Source: Glossina fuscipes (lineage: Eukaryota; Arthropoda; Insecta; Diptera; Glossinidae). From it: DNA of 64,000 bases. Position 1 is the first letter of the stretch; every line of letters starts with the position of its first letter. Positions 22,611 to 37,079 of this stretch are shown here, in pieces. The DNA lies in the NCBI RefSeq assembly GCF_014805625.2, contig NW_023998450.1, positions 39,172 to 103,171 of the forward strand. The letters are read 5' to 3'. The notes beneath the pieces were generated by a model. That model was not told the origin of the DNA and did no database searches. It worked only from the letters and a program-made list of their open reading frames with translations. The position numbers and the translations under genes are program-made.

Positions 22611-25600
22611 CCCCTACGCTCATACTTTCTAAACAATCTGCATCTCTGCTTGCAATTTGTACGTAAGTGTTTGTTAAACCATATCAGACAATCGGTCGAA
22701 GTGAAAGTAGATTGAAATAGAGCTGCCAGAGAAATAGCAGAGCAAATTCCAATGTACTTTTCGGATAAGGGTCGATCAATATCATAAATCATATTCGCTT
22801 CTCTTATGGTAAATACACATATTTATAGTTTAGGTTCTGTTTCGTAAATATTCCTATTTAATGTGACGTGTAAATCATTTCCATGAAATCATAGCACTAT
22901 GCAGATGTTCCTGTGCATGCTTGGATGCGAATAGATGCCTAAGCAAATAAAAGAAAGTTTCCTGTTAATCTGATGTGAAATAGATTTTTCTATACCAACT
23001 TAAAAAAAAGGGGTGTACAAAAATATGCAAAAAGTGATACATCACATAAGCCGAGACTCTTCATACCCCCTGTCTTTATTATTATTTGACGTTGAATTTC
23101 ATACAGTTAAGTTATTCGCTGGGTGCAATTTTGGCTTTCCAAAGTTTACCAAAATGTAATTTTGAATTAATATCAACATCAGAAAGTTTAAAGCGTTCGT
23201 CCATACATGCGTATATTGCACATACTTACTACTTTAGTATCCTCTGTATGAATTTTTCAAAACCTAAGACCATTCGTTTATTTGCAAATTTCTAGGCTGG
23301 TCATTCAGAAAGGTTTTGTTTCTTCACTAAGGTGAATAAGTTGCACGTATGAAGTGGAGCAACAAGAAAATGACCAGGAAAATGTACATCATTCTAGGAA
23401 TTAAATATTTCTAAGTGATTTTTATTACGACGATATATATATACGACGATATATGTACGACTATGCGATATAATTCCAAACAATACAAAAGCTCCACCGA
23501 AGGTTATTCGCCATCTACTGGTATACGTCATACATGAAGCGACAAAATATTATGTTAAAAAAGTGGAAAAAGAATATGGAAAACGAAATGTTAGATGTAT
23601 TGACCATAAATCATAAGGGATTTGAAAGAGAGATGTGATGAAAAAAAGCAAAAAAAGAATAAATAAATTTTTATTTTTAAATATTTGCATATATAAATCG
23701 CTTTCCTTCCTGGATTTCGATGGCGCATCAAAGTTTTCATTCATTTTGTAACATCAGTACATTCGTAATAAATAAAATATATTATACAACTTACAGCTTG
23801 TATGTGGCTGCAGGGCGGTTTTAACTATGTCTTTCGGTCCTTCTGCCACTTGCCATCACTCCTGGTTGGGTTATTAAAATATTTATTTGTTATTAGTATA
23901 ATCTTTGCGGGATAATCTAGATGAAAAGCGAAGCTGGATGTGATCTATTCATTACAAACATCAAAATAGATGGAGACTAACTATCACCCGCAAAAATTAA
24001 AAACAATAGAGTTCAAGCGTATTACTAATTGAAGGAGGCGCAAATAAGTGCATTGAAAAATTTGACGATGAAAGTTAAATATTGCCGATTCCTAATTTGG
24101 TAATGGTTCTCTAACCTACTAACACAAAGATAACGGGCACTAATTAGCTTTTTTCGGAGCTTTAGTAAAGCATGTTTATGTTATTTTTGCCGGAATGAAA
24201 TTCTAACCTGTTGTAGTAAAAGCTTTCTCCTTTCTTCCCTTTCTCTATTATTGGAAAAATTACAATGCGAAAACATACAGAAAACATACAGAAATCTGTC
24301 CACAAGAGATAGCCTGATAGATAGATGAGCACTAAGCTCTTACATGTCCAGTTTAAACATATATTTATTGTCCAACGTGTTATATGAAACCATAAAGTTC
24401 TTTCGCATCGCACTATATTTTTTGTTATAGTTTTTATGCTCCGTTTTACAATGAATGATAAGAAGGCTTTAAAAAATGGTTGTAAAAAACATTCCACATA
24501 AACCTCGCTCTTCATACTCTAACGCTGCCAGACTTTCCCTGTGGCCTTAAAAATTTTTCGTGAAAAATCGCTACTACAACGCATATAGTTGAAGATAATC
24601 GTTTTATAAATTTTTTCAGTCTCTCCTACCAATTGCTGTTCGCAACGAAGAAGTTCTTCTTACAATCGTATGACGTTTGCTTACGAATTACTTTGCTTGC
24701 AATTTCACGCCAATTTGCCACTTTAAAGGGAAGTATACTGCAGGCAATTTCGATTGTCTAGATTGATATGATTACCCAGTCAGTTTAAACGCACAACTTT
24801 TACACTGTCTACATTAGAATGTGATTGATTTGTCATTGGGGCATTTTATTGCTTGTCATGCTAGAGCAGGGATACCATTGTTGTGGTCTATAAGAATTTT
24901 GAAAATTGACTACTACCAACAAAGGAGTCACATCAATATCAGTATATAATTAACCTAATATATTCAGAAAACTTTTAGGGCGAAGAGAAAAATTTTTTTA
25001 CATTTATGCTTGTTACAGGAGGCATTTGCCAAAATTTGTCAAAAAAGAAATTCTTGGTTAGTGTGAGCAGCGTCACTTTAGCGATATCCACCTATCCTTA
25101 TATTTCGCGTTTGAAGTCACAAAAATGCAAGCTTAAAACTTTGTCTAAGCAAATCTCTTTGAACCGCTCTCTCTCTATGCAAACATATATCTTAGTGTTA
25201 GTCGCGTACTAACTGTATGCCACAACAACTGTGGCTATAGCATATGATATTTTTGCGGACATACGTAAAAGCCGCAACGAATTGAAATGGACTCATATCT
25301 TATAATAACAATCGGTTGAGTATCCATCTCGATTCAGAAAGTGATTTTAATCTGCATGTGTATCTCTACGCCTGTCTGATGCCTATTCTTCTCTTTGCGC
25401 TGAATTTGTAAGGAGCAATATTTGAGATATTTTGACGATAATTAGTACAGTGAAATTTTCCTTTTTCACGGCTGAAATTTTTTGCGACCATTGCTCACAT
25501 CTGTCGTTTTCAACATTTCTCGACAAAAGCTTTGGCGTATTAAAAGAATATTCTTGCAAAAAGTAAGTCTTTCATTAAGAGTGACGTCTTTTCAAGTTCA

Positions 25601-27312
25601 ATATATATTTTGTGCGATTCCAGACGTGAAAATATCCCGTCGTTATAGACGTTTAGAATTCATTAAAAAACAAGTACATAAGGGTATTTATCGTTTGTTA
25701 ATTAGGAAACTAGCTCGCTGTTCAGGCCGCCGTGGTCGTGCGATTTAACGCCTCTAAAAGTTAAAGATAGTCCTAATACTAACAATGTCTAAGCTTCAAA
25801 ACAAAGCAATGTTTAGTTTGGTACGTTGTGTTGCACTTTTTTTCAGGTATTAAAAAGTGTCACGCTCAACATTAATGACAAAGAGGGCTTATTTTTATTA
25901 TTCCGTACCGAAAAGTAGCACAAAATATTGATCCGACATATAGATGTAAGTGCACAGTAATGTGAGATGTAGTTGGCTTATCCTAACTGCAGTCTTTCGA
26001 TTTTTTTATAAATAATTGCTTGTTTTTGGGGACAAGGTATATGATCATTACACGATGTATGACGCAGCCATGGCAACGCCACGAAATAAGATTTCTCTGA
26101 GAAATGTCAATGTTCTTGAAAATATATCAAAAATGGGCGCAGTGATTATACAGAACGAAAAACTACATCGTAACATATTCTATGCGCTGCATTATTTCAG
26201 CGACAACACATACGAAATGTGTGATAGTTAGTGACAATAAAGTCTCTAATATGTTTTTGCGATCGTAGTATAAGACGTAGTGTGTCCTGCACATGTATGA
26301 GTTGAAGTATTATTAAATTTCTATACAAATTTTCTGGATTTTTCTCCACTCCGCAGTGAAATATAATTTAGCGAAGACGCATGGTTGTGCAATGACTGAA
26401 AAATGTTAAAAATTTTAGAACATTTCTTTTAGGCAAATCCAATCCATAACAATTATCTATCTAACAAATATAATTCCAAGGTGAGCTGGTCCGCCCGTAA
26501 CTAAAAAAAATTTTTGTAATGGTTATCTAAGGCTCAGTTCACCCATTCTCGTATTTGTTTCAATATCATAGCTTACGTTTTCCAGTACTAGCGTTACGAA
26601 AATTAAAAAAAAATTTTTTTCTTTCAGCATAAAATATTTAATTGATTTTTTCGATTTTAACCTTAAACTAGTTTTCAGGAAAAAGTGATGTATGTCTGCT
26701 GTTTGCATTGATGCTCTAAATTTCACTTGTGTTTATATTCCGATATGTGTACGTGTGCGCTGGTATGTGCATATATTTGCAATTATTTACCAAGTTTTGT
26801 AAACAATTTTGATTAAAATCATCTTTTGACTTTTAAACAATTTTTATTTGATTTGTTTTTTTATTTTTAATCTCGTTTTCTCCGGATCCTCTGTCGACCT
26901 CAAAACGAAAGGTTTAATTCCAACAACACTTGCATTTCAATTCTAGATAAATAGTTGTTTTTCAGTTATAAGCATAAATGTATAAATATATTGATTGTCT
27001 AACAGTAAGTGAAAGTGTGTATGTATTGCTTGTGGGCTTTAACGCATTGCAATCAATCCAATAATTCTCCAGTTAAACAACCCACCCTGCTAACCGCACA
27101 AAACTTTGTCTTAACCAAAAAAATGTGCAGAAAAGATTGAAAAGCTGGAAAAAATTGAAACAAAAATTGTTAACGATATACTTTTATACGTTACGCAGAC
27201 CTAACACTTTTAGGTAAACTCTTTAGTGTCCATGCAAGTATATGTGCATTTGCTGCATATATTAGTTTTATCCAATGGCACATCCCAAATCAGAAAATTG
27301 TCATGATAGGAT
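22611..27312. other. No gene supported
   Basis: AT-rich, no recognisable domain. An 88-codon plus-strand frame at 25482-25748 is rich in Arg and Lys near its end (RRYRRLEFIKKQ, ARCSGRRGRA). It has no ATG at its start and matches no family I know, so I do not call it a gene. Confidence 0.4.
23428..23472 (+). repeat. Short imperfect tandem repeat, unit ACGACGATATAT(AT)
   Basis: Three decaying units, ACGACGATATATATAT, ACGACGATATATGT and ACGACTATGCGATAT, follow one another. Confidence 0.7.
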
Positions 27313-27340
27313 GATGTGATGTGATGTGATGTGATGTGAT
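27313..27340 (+). repeat. (GATGT)n pentanucleotide repeat
   Basis: Five perfect GATGT units and a partial sixth. Confidence 0.95.
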
Positions 27341-27509
27341 ATGCAACAAGACGATATATTCCGGTAGTTTTTGCTTTAATATTCGCCTTAATTGCATAGG
27401 TCAGTGATAGTTTAAATTTCCTTTGAGAAACTCATAATATATCACGCACCTATGATCTTTCCGGACTTAGATATGTACTTGATCGCTGACATACCATAAC
27501 GATGCTTGC

Positions 27510-27760
27510 CTTCCTTTTCAGGATCGAATCGGCATTTTGCATTCTGCGTCACGACGCTATTCGAGAAATCTTCCAATTTTTAACTCTGGAGAAAGAAATA
27601 CTTTTGAAAGAGAGAGTTTATACGGAATCGATTACCTTTTTTGTCTGGATTTTACAAGCAAACCGACGTCCAACTTACCCTTGCTTCGTTCTGCTAAAAT
27701 TTTTAATAACCTTGTTTAAGTGCATTGTAGTTTACATCGTTTTATAGTTTATATAGTTAT
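27510..27760 (+). pseudogene. Possible C-terminal remnant of a LINE ORF2
   Basis: A 60-codon frame (27537-27719) reads HSASRRYSRNLPIFN, then SLYGIDYLFCLDFTSK and LPLLRSAKIFNNLV before its stop. The order of an N-P-rich segment, an aromatic segment and an R..K.FN end resembles the extreme C-terminus of Jockey-like RT proteins. No stronger RT motif is seen upstream. Weak call; it could be chance. Confidence 0.22.
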
Positions 27761-29998
27761 GTGAAGTCCTTCAGGGAGGGTTGGCTAAGTTGAAATATGT
27801 TAAAAATTTCTTCTGAAAGCCGAATAATTCAAAATAATTTAAGGACGAATAGCTTGGATAAAAAGTAGATGATAAAACGTTGCAAATATTTTCGATATTT
27901 GCAAAGAAGATGAACACGGCTTTCTGGCAATGACCATAAATGGCATAAGCATAATAATGCTGTCACATACAGTCTCTTAATAAGAAACACCATTCCCGGT
28001 GAGATCAACAATAAATAGGCACGTGCTCTCAAATTAAAATATTCTGATCTACAGTTGAATAAAGAGACATGTCCGCTGATTTCTGCCAGAGGCTCTCTCA
28101 TTACTCTCACTGCTTTCGTTGCTAATGTAACAGTCAAAATAGGTGACTGGTTCCGAAATAACCAGAGAATTTAGTCATAAATGAAAGAATTTTAAAATAT
28201 CCACATTGGACGTTATTATAGTGTTCTAGTATTTTACAATCTGTTGTTCATATGCGTTATGTCGTTATACGGCTGAAGGCATTCGTGTGTAGTGCAGGGC
28301 TTTAATATATAGGGAAAAACGTCTAGTACAGAGGTAGTCTCAGAAATTGTTATAAGCTTAGGTATTGTGGCACTGATTTTGCCAATCATTAAAAAGTGAC
28401 GCTCCGTTTTGCTAATTCCAGGCAATGCGCAGAAATATTAAGCCAAAAATCATATAAATTTTCGAATTAAAAAAAAAAACGCGCTTCCGTAAATTTCCCA
28501 AAATGACTGGTAAATGAATTTTGAGCCTGGCTTAATGTCGTCAAATGTCAGTCTGCATCGATTAAAGCCCTGATTTAATGAATATAAGTAACTTGTAGAG
28601 AAAGGAATCGCATCGAAATCAATACATCTGTAAGGACTTCTGCGAGTATAGCATTCTTTCTGCAACTGGAGCAAACTTTTTTGTAAGTTCGTAAAGAAGA
28701 AGGTGAACCGCATTTATTAACTTAATTAAAATTCGTACATACCGTGGATCTTGATGAATACATTTTAGTTTGTGTGCAGTCATAACGGTGTGTATGTTTG
28801 AAATACGTATGAATAAAAAAAATAATTGAGAAGGACACTTCAATTCCATTGCAAGTAATATATAGATTGTGATTCTTGGTCTTCAAAATGATCCAATTTC
28901 GAATTGCAGTTTCCTTCGTCCAACAAAGCGATACATGACCAACGCGCATATAAGTAACTTTTACTACTTTCAATTTGGGCATATATATCTATCTATGTTC
29001 TGCAGATATGTTATGTTACATTGCGCTTTATGTACGCTTTTGAGTACATTATGCATAAAAGGCAGCAAGCTGTAATGTTCATTTACGAAACAGCAGGTTT
29101 ACATTTGTCTAGTGCGTTATGTTTGCCGCACCCTTATTCTGTTCTTTGATGGGCATTGAAAGATTCGTTGCAAGTCGAATGTAATTTTTTGTTTGCTTTG
29201 TTTTAGATTCGTTTACCCTGGGAATCGAATAAAATAGAAAAGCTGGTAATAAAAAATGCTTAAATAGACACATGTGTGCAAATGTATTATACATGGGTGT
29301 ACGTATATACAAATATATATTCGTTTGGTGGTGCTAATCAGCTGATGGTTGCGAAGCTTGTCATGCTGTTTGTTAAAAGCAAATTCAATTTCATTGTAAA
29401 AATGCAAATATTTGCAAATTGACATTCATTATCTGCCATATCCGTTTGTTCGTTCATTCTAAACGTTACGTTGTATATGTTTTGAATGAATATGCGATTC
29501 CATTATATTTCATTTGCTTTATATCTTTGTTTTCCTCCATTCGAAAGATAAATTAATAAAATTTTATGCCATAACAATAAAATCATCATTTATTTCCAAC
29601 ATGAATATCTTTCTCCTCTAAGACCTTTGCTAATATTTTAAAGTAATGGGTCATCATTTCTCTAATATTGAAAATATTAATCTATGTGCATACATATACT
29701 GTGAAATCTTCTAAATTGTTTGTTAGAATTAATAATAAAAAAAGAGCGAAGGGAAAAGGAAAAGAAATAGAGGAAAGTAATCTGCATACAAATTAGTTTG
29801 CAATTAGAAACGTGTTAAAAGCCTTAAGAAACGTTTACATTAAAAAAATTTATGAGAAATCATCAAAATAATTAAAAGAAATAATAATAACGGATTTTCA
29901 GTTAATTTAAAACGACTTTTTGACACCCTATCATAGATTTGTCAAATGCCTGGACTGTGAAAATTAATTCAACTTATGTTCATTTTATTTTTCTAAGA
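27761..29998. other. No gene supported
   Basis: Short overlapping frames on both strands, none with a motif. Ends at the assembly gap. Confidence 0.4.
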
Positions 29999-30398
29999 NN
30001 NNNNNNNNNNNNNNNNNNNNNNNNNNNNNNNNNNNNNNNNNNNNNNNNNNNNNNNNNNNNNNNNNNNNNNNNNNNNNNNNNNNNNNNNNNNNNNNNNNNN
30101 NNNNNNNNNNNNNNNNNNNNNNNNNNNNNNNNNNNNNNNNNNNNNNNNNNNNNNNNNNNNNNNNNNNNNNNNNNNNNNNNNNNNNNNNNNNNNNNNNNNN
30201 NNNNNNNNNNNNNNNNNNNNNNNNNNNNNNNNNNNNNNNNNNNNNNNNNNNNNNNNNNNNNNNNNNNNNNNNNNNNNNNNNNNNNNNNNNNNNNNNNNNN
30301 NNNNNNNNNNNNNNNNNNNNNNNNNNNNNNNNNNNNNNNNNNNNNNNNNNNNNNNNNNNNNNNNNNNNNNNNNNNNNNNNNNNNNNNNNNNNNNNNNN
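29999..30398. other. Assembly gap (400 N)
   Basis: Exactly 400 undetermined bases. The round size suggests a scaffolding gap or estimated length. Any frame drawn across it is meaningless. Confidence 0.99.
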
Positions 30399-33300
30399 AA
30401 GGTTAGGACGACATCAAAGTTTCTTCACTTATGAAAATATGATAGAAATAAAAGAAGCAGAAGCATTGTAGCAAAAAATGATCGACAATCAAATACCCTA
30501 AAGGATCTCATTAGCACAGTACTTTGCAAATTAGAGTTATATATGGAAAGGGTTCCAATCCGGACGATTTTCAATTTCATCAAAAATATCTCAAAATTTG
30601 CGCGCTATAAAATGAACACAAGGAAACAAGGCAGATGGATGGGCAGACAGCCACACAGAATAGAAGATTGTTTTTCTAATCAAAAATTGCAAAGTTTCTT
30701 TGCTAAACGTGGAGATCTAGACCTAGATCTATATATCTTCAATTATGGTTTACTTATATTTTAAAATATGCGCGGGAAAAAGTTTTTCAAGAAGAAGAAG
30801 TGGCTTCTTTAAAACATATACAATATATCGCATTGATCCCGTATTATGCAATTGTTCTTCGAAAATATTTGTTCGGTCCACTGTTCTTAACAGTACTATT
30901 CGTATTGGGACCTTAGGTATTCAGCATTAGTTGTTAATCTCTATCGAGTTATGCAAAGTCACAGGTAGCATAAATCGGACAAAATATATAGTGTACGCCA
31001 GCTAAAGGCATAGCGTTAGGCCATCATTTAATTAAAAAAAAAAGTAAAATAAAAATATTTTAGGAAACGTTGTGACGCTCAAACCCAACAGCTCTTTGCC
31101 TAATGCAATACTTTTCTTGTTTGCGTCATAAAACATGAAAATTAAATCGTTGTAGCCAAAATTTGAAATATGTATTTATTTTTTTGTCACGTAGTTTTTA
31201 CTTCTCACCTGCCTATGCCATAAAACATACACTTATTACCATGTAAATGCCTACTTTCCCCTTACATGGCGCTTATACGGGAACGGGCCATAAATGGACC
31301 TATCTTGTTCAAATATGTCGTAGAAAATTGATGTACCAAATAGATTTTTTTTTATCATAAAACTTGTAGAAATTTGAACTTATTGTAAGGCAAAGCGATA
31401 GTTGTTGTAATAAGCTGTGTTTGTGAGAGAAATCAAAACATGGCCCAATCTGAACTTTCCACATTTATTTAAAGTACTACCTTTTCTCGCGAAACATTAA
31501 GAAACATTTTTTTCAAATAGGGAATCAATTGGGAAATAGTCGTAAAAGTTGTTCGCTTCAGCCCATTTTCAGCAGCGTTTATCGTTAGGCGAAAAGGTGA
31601 CCAAATTTCGTCAAAATACCTTAAACATTGCGACCTCTAGGTTTAATTTAAAAATTAGTGGACACACATTAGACGAACAGAATCGATCTGTCCTGGGTCT
31701 ACTTCAAGTGCTCCTAAGTGTTATACGTATAGTGATGAGTCTGCAGTTTATTACTTCGGGATTTTCTTCAAGAGCGAAAATGATAATCAGAATGGATGGA
31801 AAACCTTAGCTTGTTTTATAAAAATGTTCGTTAAAGCGTATCATTTTGTTATCAGAAGTCCTTTGATAAATAGTTCTCACAGCAGAGTGTTCCCTGAAAA
31901 AGTGTGTTTGAAATGAAACGCATAATCAGAGTTACGTGTAAGGAAATGGCATGTGTTTTTAACTCACCCAGTTGTCAACGTGGTGAGGATTACCTCACCT
32001 ACTTTTTTTGAGATGATTGTTGCTTGACTGGGAGCAGATGGGACTTGGAAACTTAGGTTTTTAAGCGCTCAAAAAATTTTTGAGCGTATGTCTATAGATA
32101 GCATAGATATTTTTATGAGCCTTAGTAGTGTAGCGACCATTAAGAGCACTACTATTATTCTCACTGCCTTGCTAACTCATTATGTCAGCTATTCAGGTTA
32201 TGTTCGCATATGGATAGAGCGTTAGACAAGGGTAGTATTAGTATTTACGCTAAAATAAACCCTTATTTAGTAAAGTAAGGCTTACTTTTAGGTAATATCG
32301 AGCATGAAAACGTGGAGATAGGTTCAGTTTGAAGATAATCGATCGATCGATATTGTTCTTACGTCCGAGCAAATTGTTACCATAAACCATCTTAACATGA
32401 CAAATTGGCTGTAGATGTAGCTGTTTTGCAACTCAACGGGTTCATACCATTCTGTATGTTGTTGTTTTAACTAATCAAAATATTAGTAATGATGAGTGAA
32501 TTCAATTCTTTGGAGAACGATTCAAGCCTTAGGTATACATAGTAAGCTTTGATCAGATTTTAATAGATGTTTACTTAACTGAATATCCAAAAATTTTAGC
32601 TAAAATTGGCCCGGGTATTATTTATAATGTCACGGATAATAATTTTTCAATAACCGCACTTCTTGAAGTATCTTTGGATATATTCTTCAACAATCTTTAC
32701 CTTCGTTTTTAATGGTGGAGTTCAAAATTTTATGGTGAAAAGTTTAGTCCTTTAAACGTCGTATTTTTTCACCAAAATGAGTATGATTTTATTTCTTGTT
32801 TTGCTCGCAATTTTTTTCGAATGAACGCAAGATCATTGTGTTGGTATGTGAAGAGTGACTATATTTATACATTTCTCTGCTTTGCTATAAGGATTTCTTT
32901 TGTTCATTACGGATTTGCTCTGTCATCTCTCTAATCTACCATCTAGGCTTCTTAAAGACGGATAATTGAAAATCTTCGCCCTAGTTGCTAAAAAATAGGT
33001 TTGAGTGTTACAAATCTAATGCTTAACTAACACATCTAAATAGAGTTCAAACAAAGGAAACTGAAAGAAAGTAGAAAATGGAAAAATACTCCTGAAATGA
33101 AAAAGCTGTTGAATATTAATGAAGCTCAGAATTCTTAAATATACTATGGAAATGGGAAATAAAAACGCACGCAAATAAAAAACAGGTGTCTGGAATCATT
33201 AGAATTTTGGATACCTTTTATTTAAGATAAACGACACACTGCATTAGAACAATAATGGGTTTAATTATATCAAACATTTTGTAGACATTTTTGGAACCAC

Positions 33301-34129
33301 AAATTTAACTATACCTTTACAGATCAAGTTTGTGCCAAAGTTTAGTTCTTTTTTAATCATTTTTTATTCTGCTCCAGGTTACGAACGAAATGCTGAAATT
33401 AATATATATTTCTTGCTTGCGTTGTGGGTTATACAGATGCATTCTTTTTACACACGCTAGACCGTATACATCGCCAGCGGATACCATTGCAAGAGAGAAC
33501 AGAAAATAGCGAAAGGAAAACAAATGCGAAAAAAATCAACACCCATTCATTGATTCATAATAAAAGAAAATACTGTTCAATGTGTCATTAAAACCAACAA
33601 TAATAAAAGAAAAGCCCAATAAAGAGAAACCAAAACGAAAGAAAAAAATTCATAGCAATTATCCGTATACTAATTGTTAGGAAGATGGTTGTGACGGGTT
33701 ATATATACACGTAGTAGCAGTGCTGAAAAGATCTTCGCCTTTGACTACACGTACCGTTTATCCACATAAAAATTAAACCGCATACGGGTAAGTAAGTATT
33801 TTTATGCAAATTAATATACGAGTATATGTATGTTTGAACATCACTTATAAAACCAAATTCATCTGAACATATATTAAATGTATGTGTGTGTGCTTATCGA
33901 TAAAAGAAACACAAAAAAAAAAAACAGAACTGCAAATCATCAGTTCTCGGAATTTTGAATCACGAATTTAAGCGTTTAAGATATTTTCCTAATGTAAATT
34001 TGATTTATATGGTGCCTTCATGGCTGCTTACGTGTAATTTTTTACAAAGCAATATTGAGAGTGAGTGGACGAAGCGAATTGTATTATCTATCTTAGCTCT
34101 CTAGAGAATTTGCAGATAAGCCTAACACC
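30399..34129. other. No gene supported
   Basis: AT-rich DNA. A small palindrome (AGATCTA...TAGATCT) lies near 30714-30730. A 86-codon frame at 31549-31809 has no ATG start and no motif. Confidence 0.4.
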
Positions 34130-34370
34130 AGCATTGCAGAGATTACTGCAAAACTCAAGAAAAAAAGCATCCGTCATCGCGCAGTTAGTAAACTGCGGTA
34201 AGTGAGCAGATGACTCGTCATGTCAGGCACGAGCTGGCAACTATAGGTTTTAAAGAGAAAATGAGGAAGGTGTTGTCATTCCGTCTGACCGTGGGTCTCA
34301 TAACTAAAAATAAAAACCAAGAAACGCAGGGCCGGACATGCTTAAAGGGATTTAGTTTTTGATGCCTGTC
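34130..34370 (+). pseudogene. Possible Tc1-like transposase DNA-binding-domain relic
   Basis: Read through one stop, the plus strand gives PNTSIAEITAKLKKKSIRHR (from about 34126), then TRHVRHELATIGFKEKMRKV (about 34213-34272) and ITKNKN. This resembles the second helix-turn-helix of Tc1-type transposases, where copies read roughly S..EI...L......TVRR.L...GFK......KPLLT..N. No catalytic domain follows. Only the helix-turn-helix pattern supports it, so the call is tentative. Confidence 0.3.
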
Positions 34371-36374
34371 AAGCCTATATACTTTGTAGGGTTTCTGAAG
34401 AGTATATTCTTCGGTGGTCGATATAGGTCGATATCGAAGACATTTAATAAAACAGGTAAGTTTTGCATAATTCTTCCTTAAAAAAAAAGCAAACAGATAA
34501 TCGTGTATTTATAAGAGCTGCTTAAACGATTTAAAGAAATTCTTTTCATAACAAATCCATAATCCTGTTAAATATTTCATTATTAAATGCTCATGTGCAC
34601 GTCCGCGTGTATGCAATTAGTTATAGCTCCATGTCTGGTGCATTGGTGGCTGGTGGATAAGCGGGTGTTAATTAATGGAATGAATTTCATTTAAAAAGCT
34701 GTTAAATCCTTACGTATATACAGCAAGACTAAGAAGGATATATATTTGCAAACAAATTAAAAATATATATATATATGTACGCGTATATACTACATACATT
34801 TAAACAAACTACAAAAAAATTACAATAAAAATAATAATAATGAATATTTTCAATAATAACAGTGGACATAATTGATTTACTACATGTTCTACGTTTACGT
34901 TTAAGTAAGAGAAAGAGCGCGAGAGCTAAAAAGAAAAAAAGTTGACAGACATGGTACGCTATAGAGTAGGCAAATGTATGAGAAATAAGCATGAAAGTCA
35001 AATGTAAATTTTTACTTTGATTGGCTACATTCTGCAGGTGGATATACGTACGCGCACACATGTTATGTTAGCCCTGCACTACTTATTTGTTGTCTAGCAT
35101 AATTTTCCGCATAACCAACAGATGCAAGCACATGCGTACAAAGTTATTACAATGAATAACAATAATATTGATAAAAAGGCGATTCATTTTAAATCATTCT
35201 CACCAAATATTTAAGTTTTTATCAACTATTTAATATTCGGGATGAGTTCGTTTGTCATGTGTGCGGTAAGTAAGCGAAAGGTAAAAAAGAACCCATAAAT
35301 TTACGGAAATTTAATGAAATTTAAAACTTGATACCATTTGGCTGTACATGGCACCTATATAAGTTCTGCGTGTTCATTTCTGTGTGTATGTGCGTAAAAG
35401 CAAGTAGCAGGGGGCAACACATTATGTTTTTATCGTGTTACAGGCAACATGCGTTAATTGGTGGTCATAGGCGTCACTGCCGTACTTATGTGTTGTGATA
35501 CCTTTTGCTCTGAATGTATGCCTAAAAGCATGCTGCCAACAATATCAGTTGTCTGGTTTAATTTTTTCTCTTTTTTTTTTTTTAAGCAGAGAATATTCAG
35601 GTATACAGTTTGTGAGCAGTTAGCGAAAATTTGTTGTTTGTAGTTTTGAAAGCAGCTGAAATTGCTCAAGCCGTTATTAGTGTAACTGTTGTTGTGTTAC
35701 GCTGCCTTTACCCAGAAAATAAGCATCCATCTTGGTTAGTACAGGTATTGTTTTTCTAGTATGTTCTTTTTTTTCGTTTTCCTTTGCTTTTTGCTTCATA
35801 TGCGTACATAGCAAATACAATTTTACTCACTCACCTTTGCATAGAAAAGGAAAACATTGGTATTTATGTATATTGTATGAGGTCAGTCGATGCCGTCAGT
35901 TAGTCATGAGTTGGTTGTTTGCTATTTTTATGCCTGTAAGCCACTAACCGTGCTCGTATATGATTTCATTGCCTTTTCGTTATTGTTACCGGGCTTTTCG
36001 ACTAAACGTGTAGCAACTGCTCATGCCAGCTACATATACTTTCGGCGAAGGGCAATTGCCTAAAGCATTCCAAAAACATGCAAAATATCAAATTACGCAC
36101 AATCATCTAATTTTAGCGAATTATCATCATTTAGCCGCAATGACATTAAAGTTGAAAATTAAAATTGCTCTGTTTTTAGCCTGTTTTGTTTACAACCGCT
36201 ATAACGTATGCCCTTTTGAAAAAGTACCCGGAATCATTTTAAAAGTGTTTCTCTATATAGGTAAGTGAATCATAGACGCTTACCTACAGATTTTTATACG
36301 TTTACTCTCAGATGTAAGCAATTTTTATACAAATACATGTTCAATTATTGAGAAGTGTAAATAAACATAGACGC
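34371..36374. other. No gene supported
   Basis: Contains TA-rich microsatellite at 34764-34790. A plus-strand ATG frame at 36023-36268 runs to a donor-like AG/GTAAGT at about 36260. It could be a first exon, but no homology is recognised and no acceptor partner was found. Confidence 0.35.
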
Positions 36375-37021
36375 TTATTCCAGGTTCATTGTCTTTTTCT
36401 TTTTCCAATATGGGTTCTTTTTACTACTCGCTGTTTGAAAACCTACAGAAACAAGGGAACTTCCCCGATTAATGACCTTAGCAACATTATCTTGATGTTT
36501 TTTAAAGGTAACTTTATTTTCCATTCTTTCTATTCCATTTTCAAGAAAAACTCCATTTACTCGTGTAGAATGCTTAAATATTTCTTTGCCTTCTTCGCAC
36601 ATCGCTTGAAAGCCTGTTTTGTTGGCTATTTGCGCACTGCTGTTTGCAGTTTTTCCATACTTGGACTCCATACTTTTAAACGACATCCGAGCTTTTATTT
36701 CTTTAAGTTCAGTTTCATAATTCGTTTCCTGCAAATTTGGCTCTACTTTTGATATGGAGATTTTTTTACCATTCGCTGTTTGAAAACTCGCAAAAATAAG
36801 CGAACTTCCGGGATTATTCACCTTGCCCACTTCATCTCGACTCACGTAACTTTTCACTTCTTCCCATTCCTTTTCAATAAAAATTTCATTCAGGCCAACT
36901 ACGTTTTTACCTACACTCAACTCTGGCCGTTCTCCGCTAGCTTTTCGAAGTCCTAATGCAACATTAGTTTCTCTCAGCACCAAGTTCTTGGAGTACCCAC
37001 TAACTTTGTCTCTTTGGTTAC
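36375..37021 (-). pseudogene. Brca2-like block 4 with two BRC motifs
   Basis: 214 codons after the acceptor, reading GNQRDKVSGYSKNLVLRETN at its start. BRC motif 1 is FQTANGKKISIS (36750-36785) and BRC motif 2 is FQTASSKK (36417-36440). After motif 2 the frame turns into lysine-rich NPYWKKKKTMNLE and stops at 36375. Another frame reads KEPILEKEKDN, which looks more protein-like, so an A-run indel is likely. In working Brca2 proteins each BRC repeat contacts Rad51 through the F..A pair, present here in both motifs. Confidence 0.6.
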
Positions 37022-37079
37022 CTTTAAAGCCAATCAAAATAATAAGCATAACAAAATGTGAGAAATATCAATGCCATAC

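Noticed and set aside
29939..30406. A 155-codon open frame spanning the N gap
   Set aside because: Most of it is undetermined sequence, so the frame is an artefact of the gap.
36348..36752. A 134-codon plus-strand frame
   Set aside because: It lies antisense to the BRC-repeat block, which has recognisable motifs; this frame has none.
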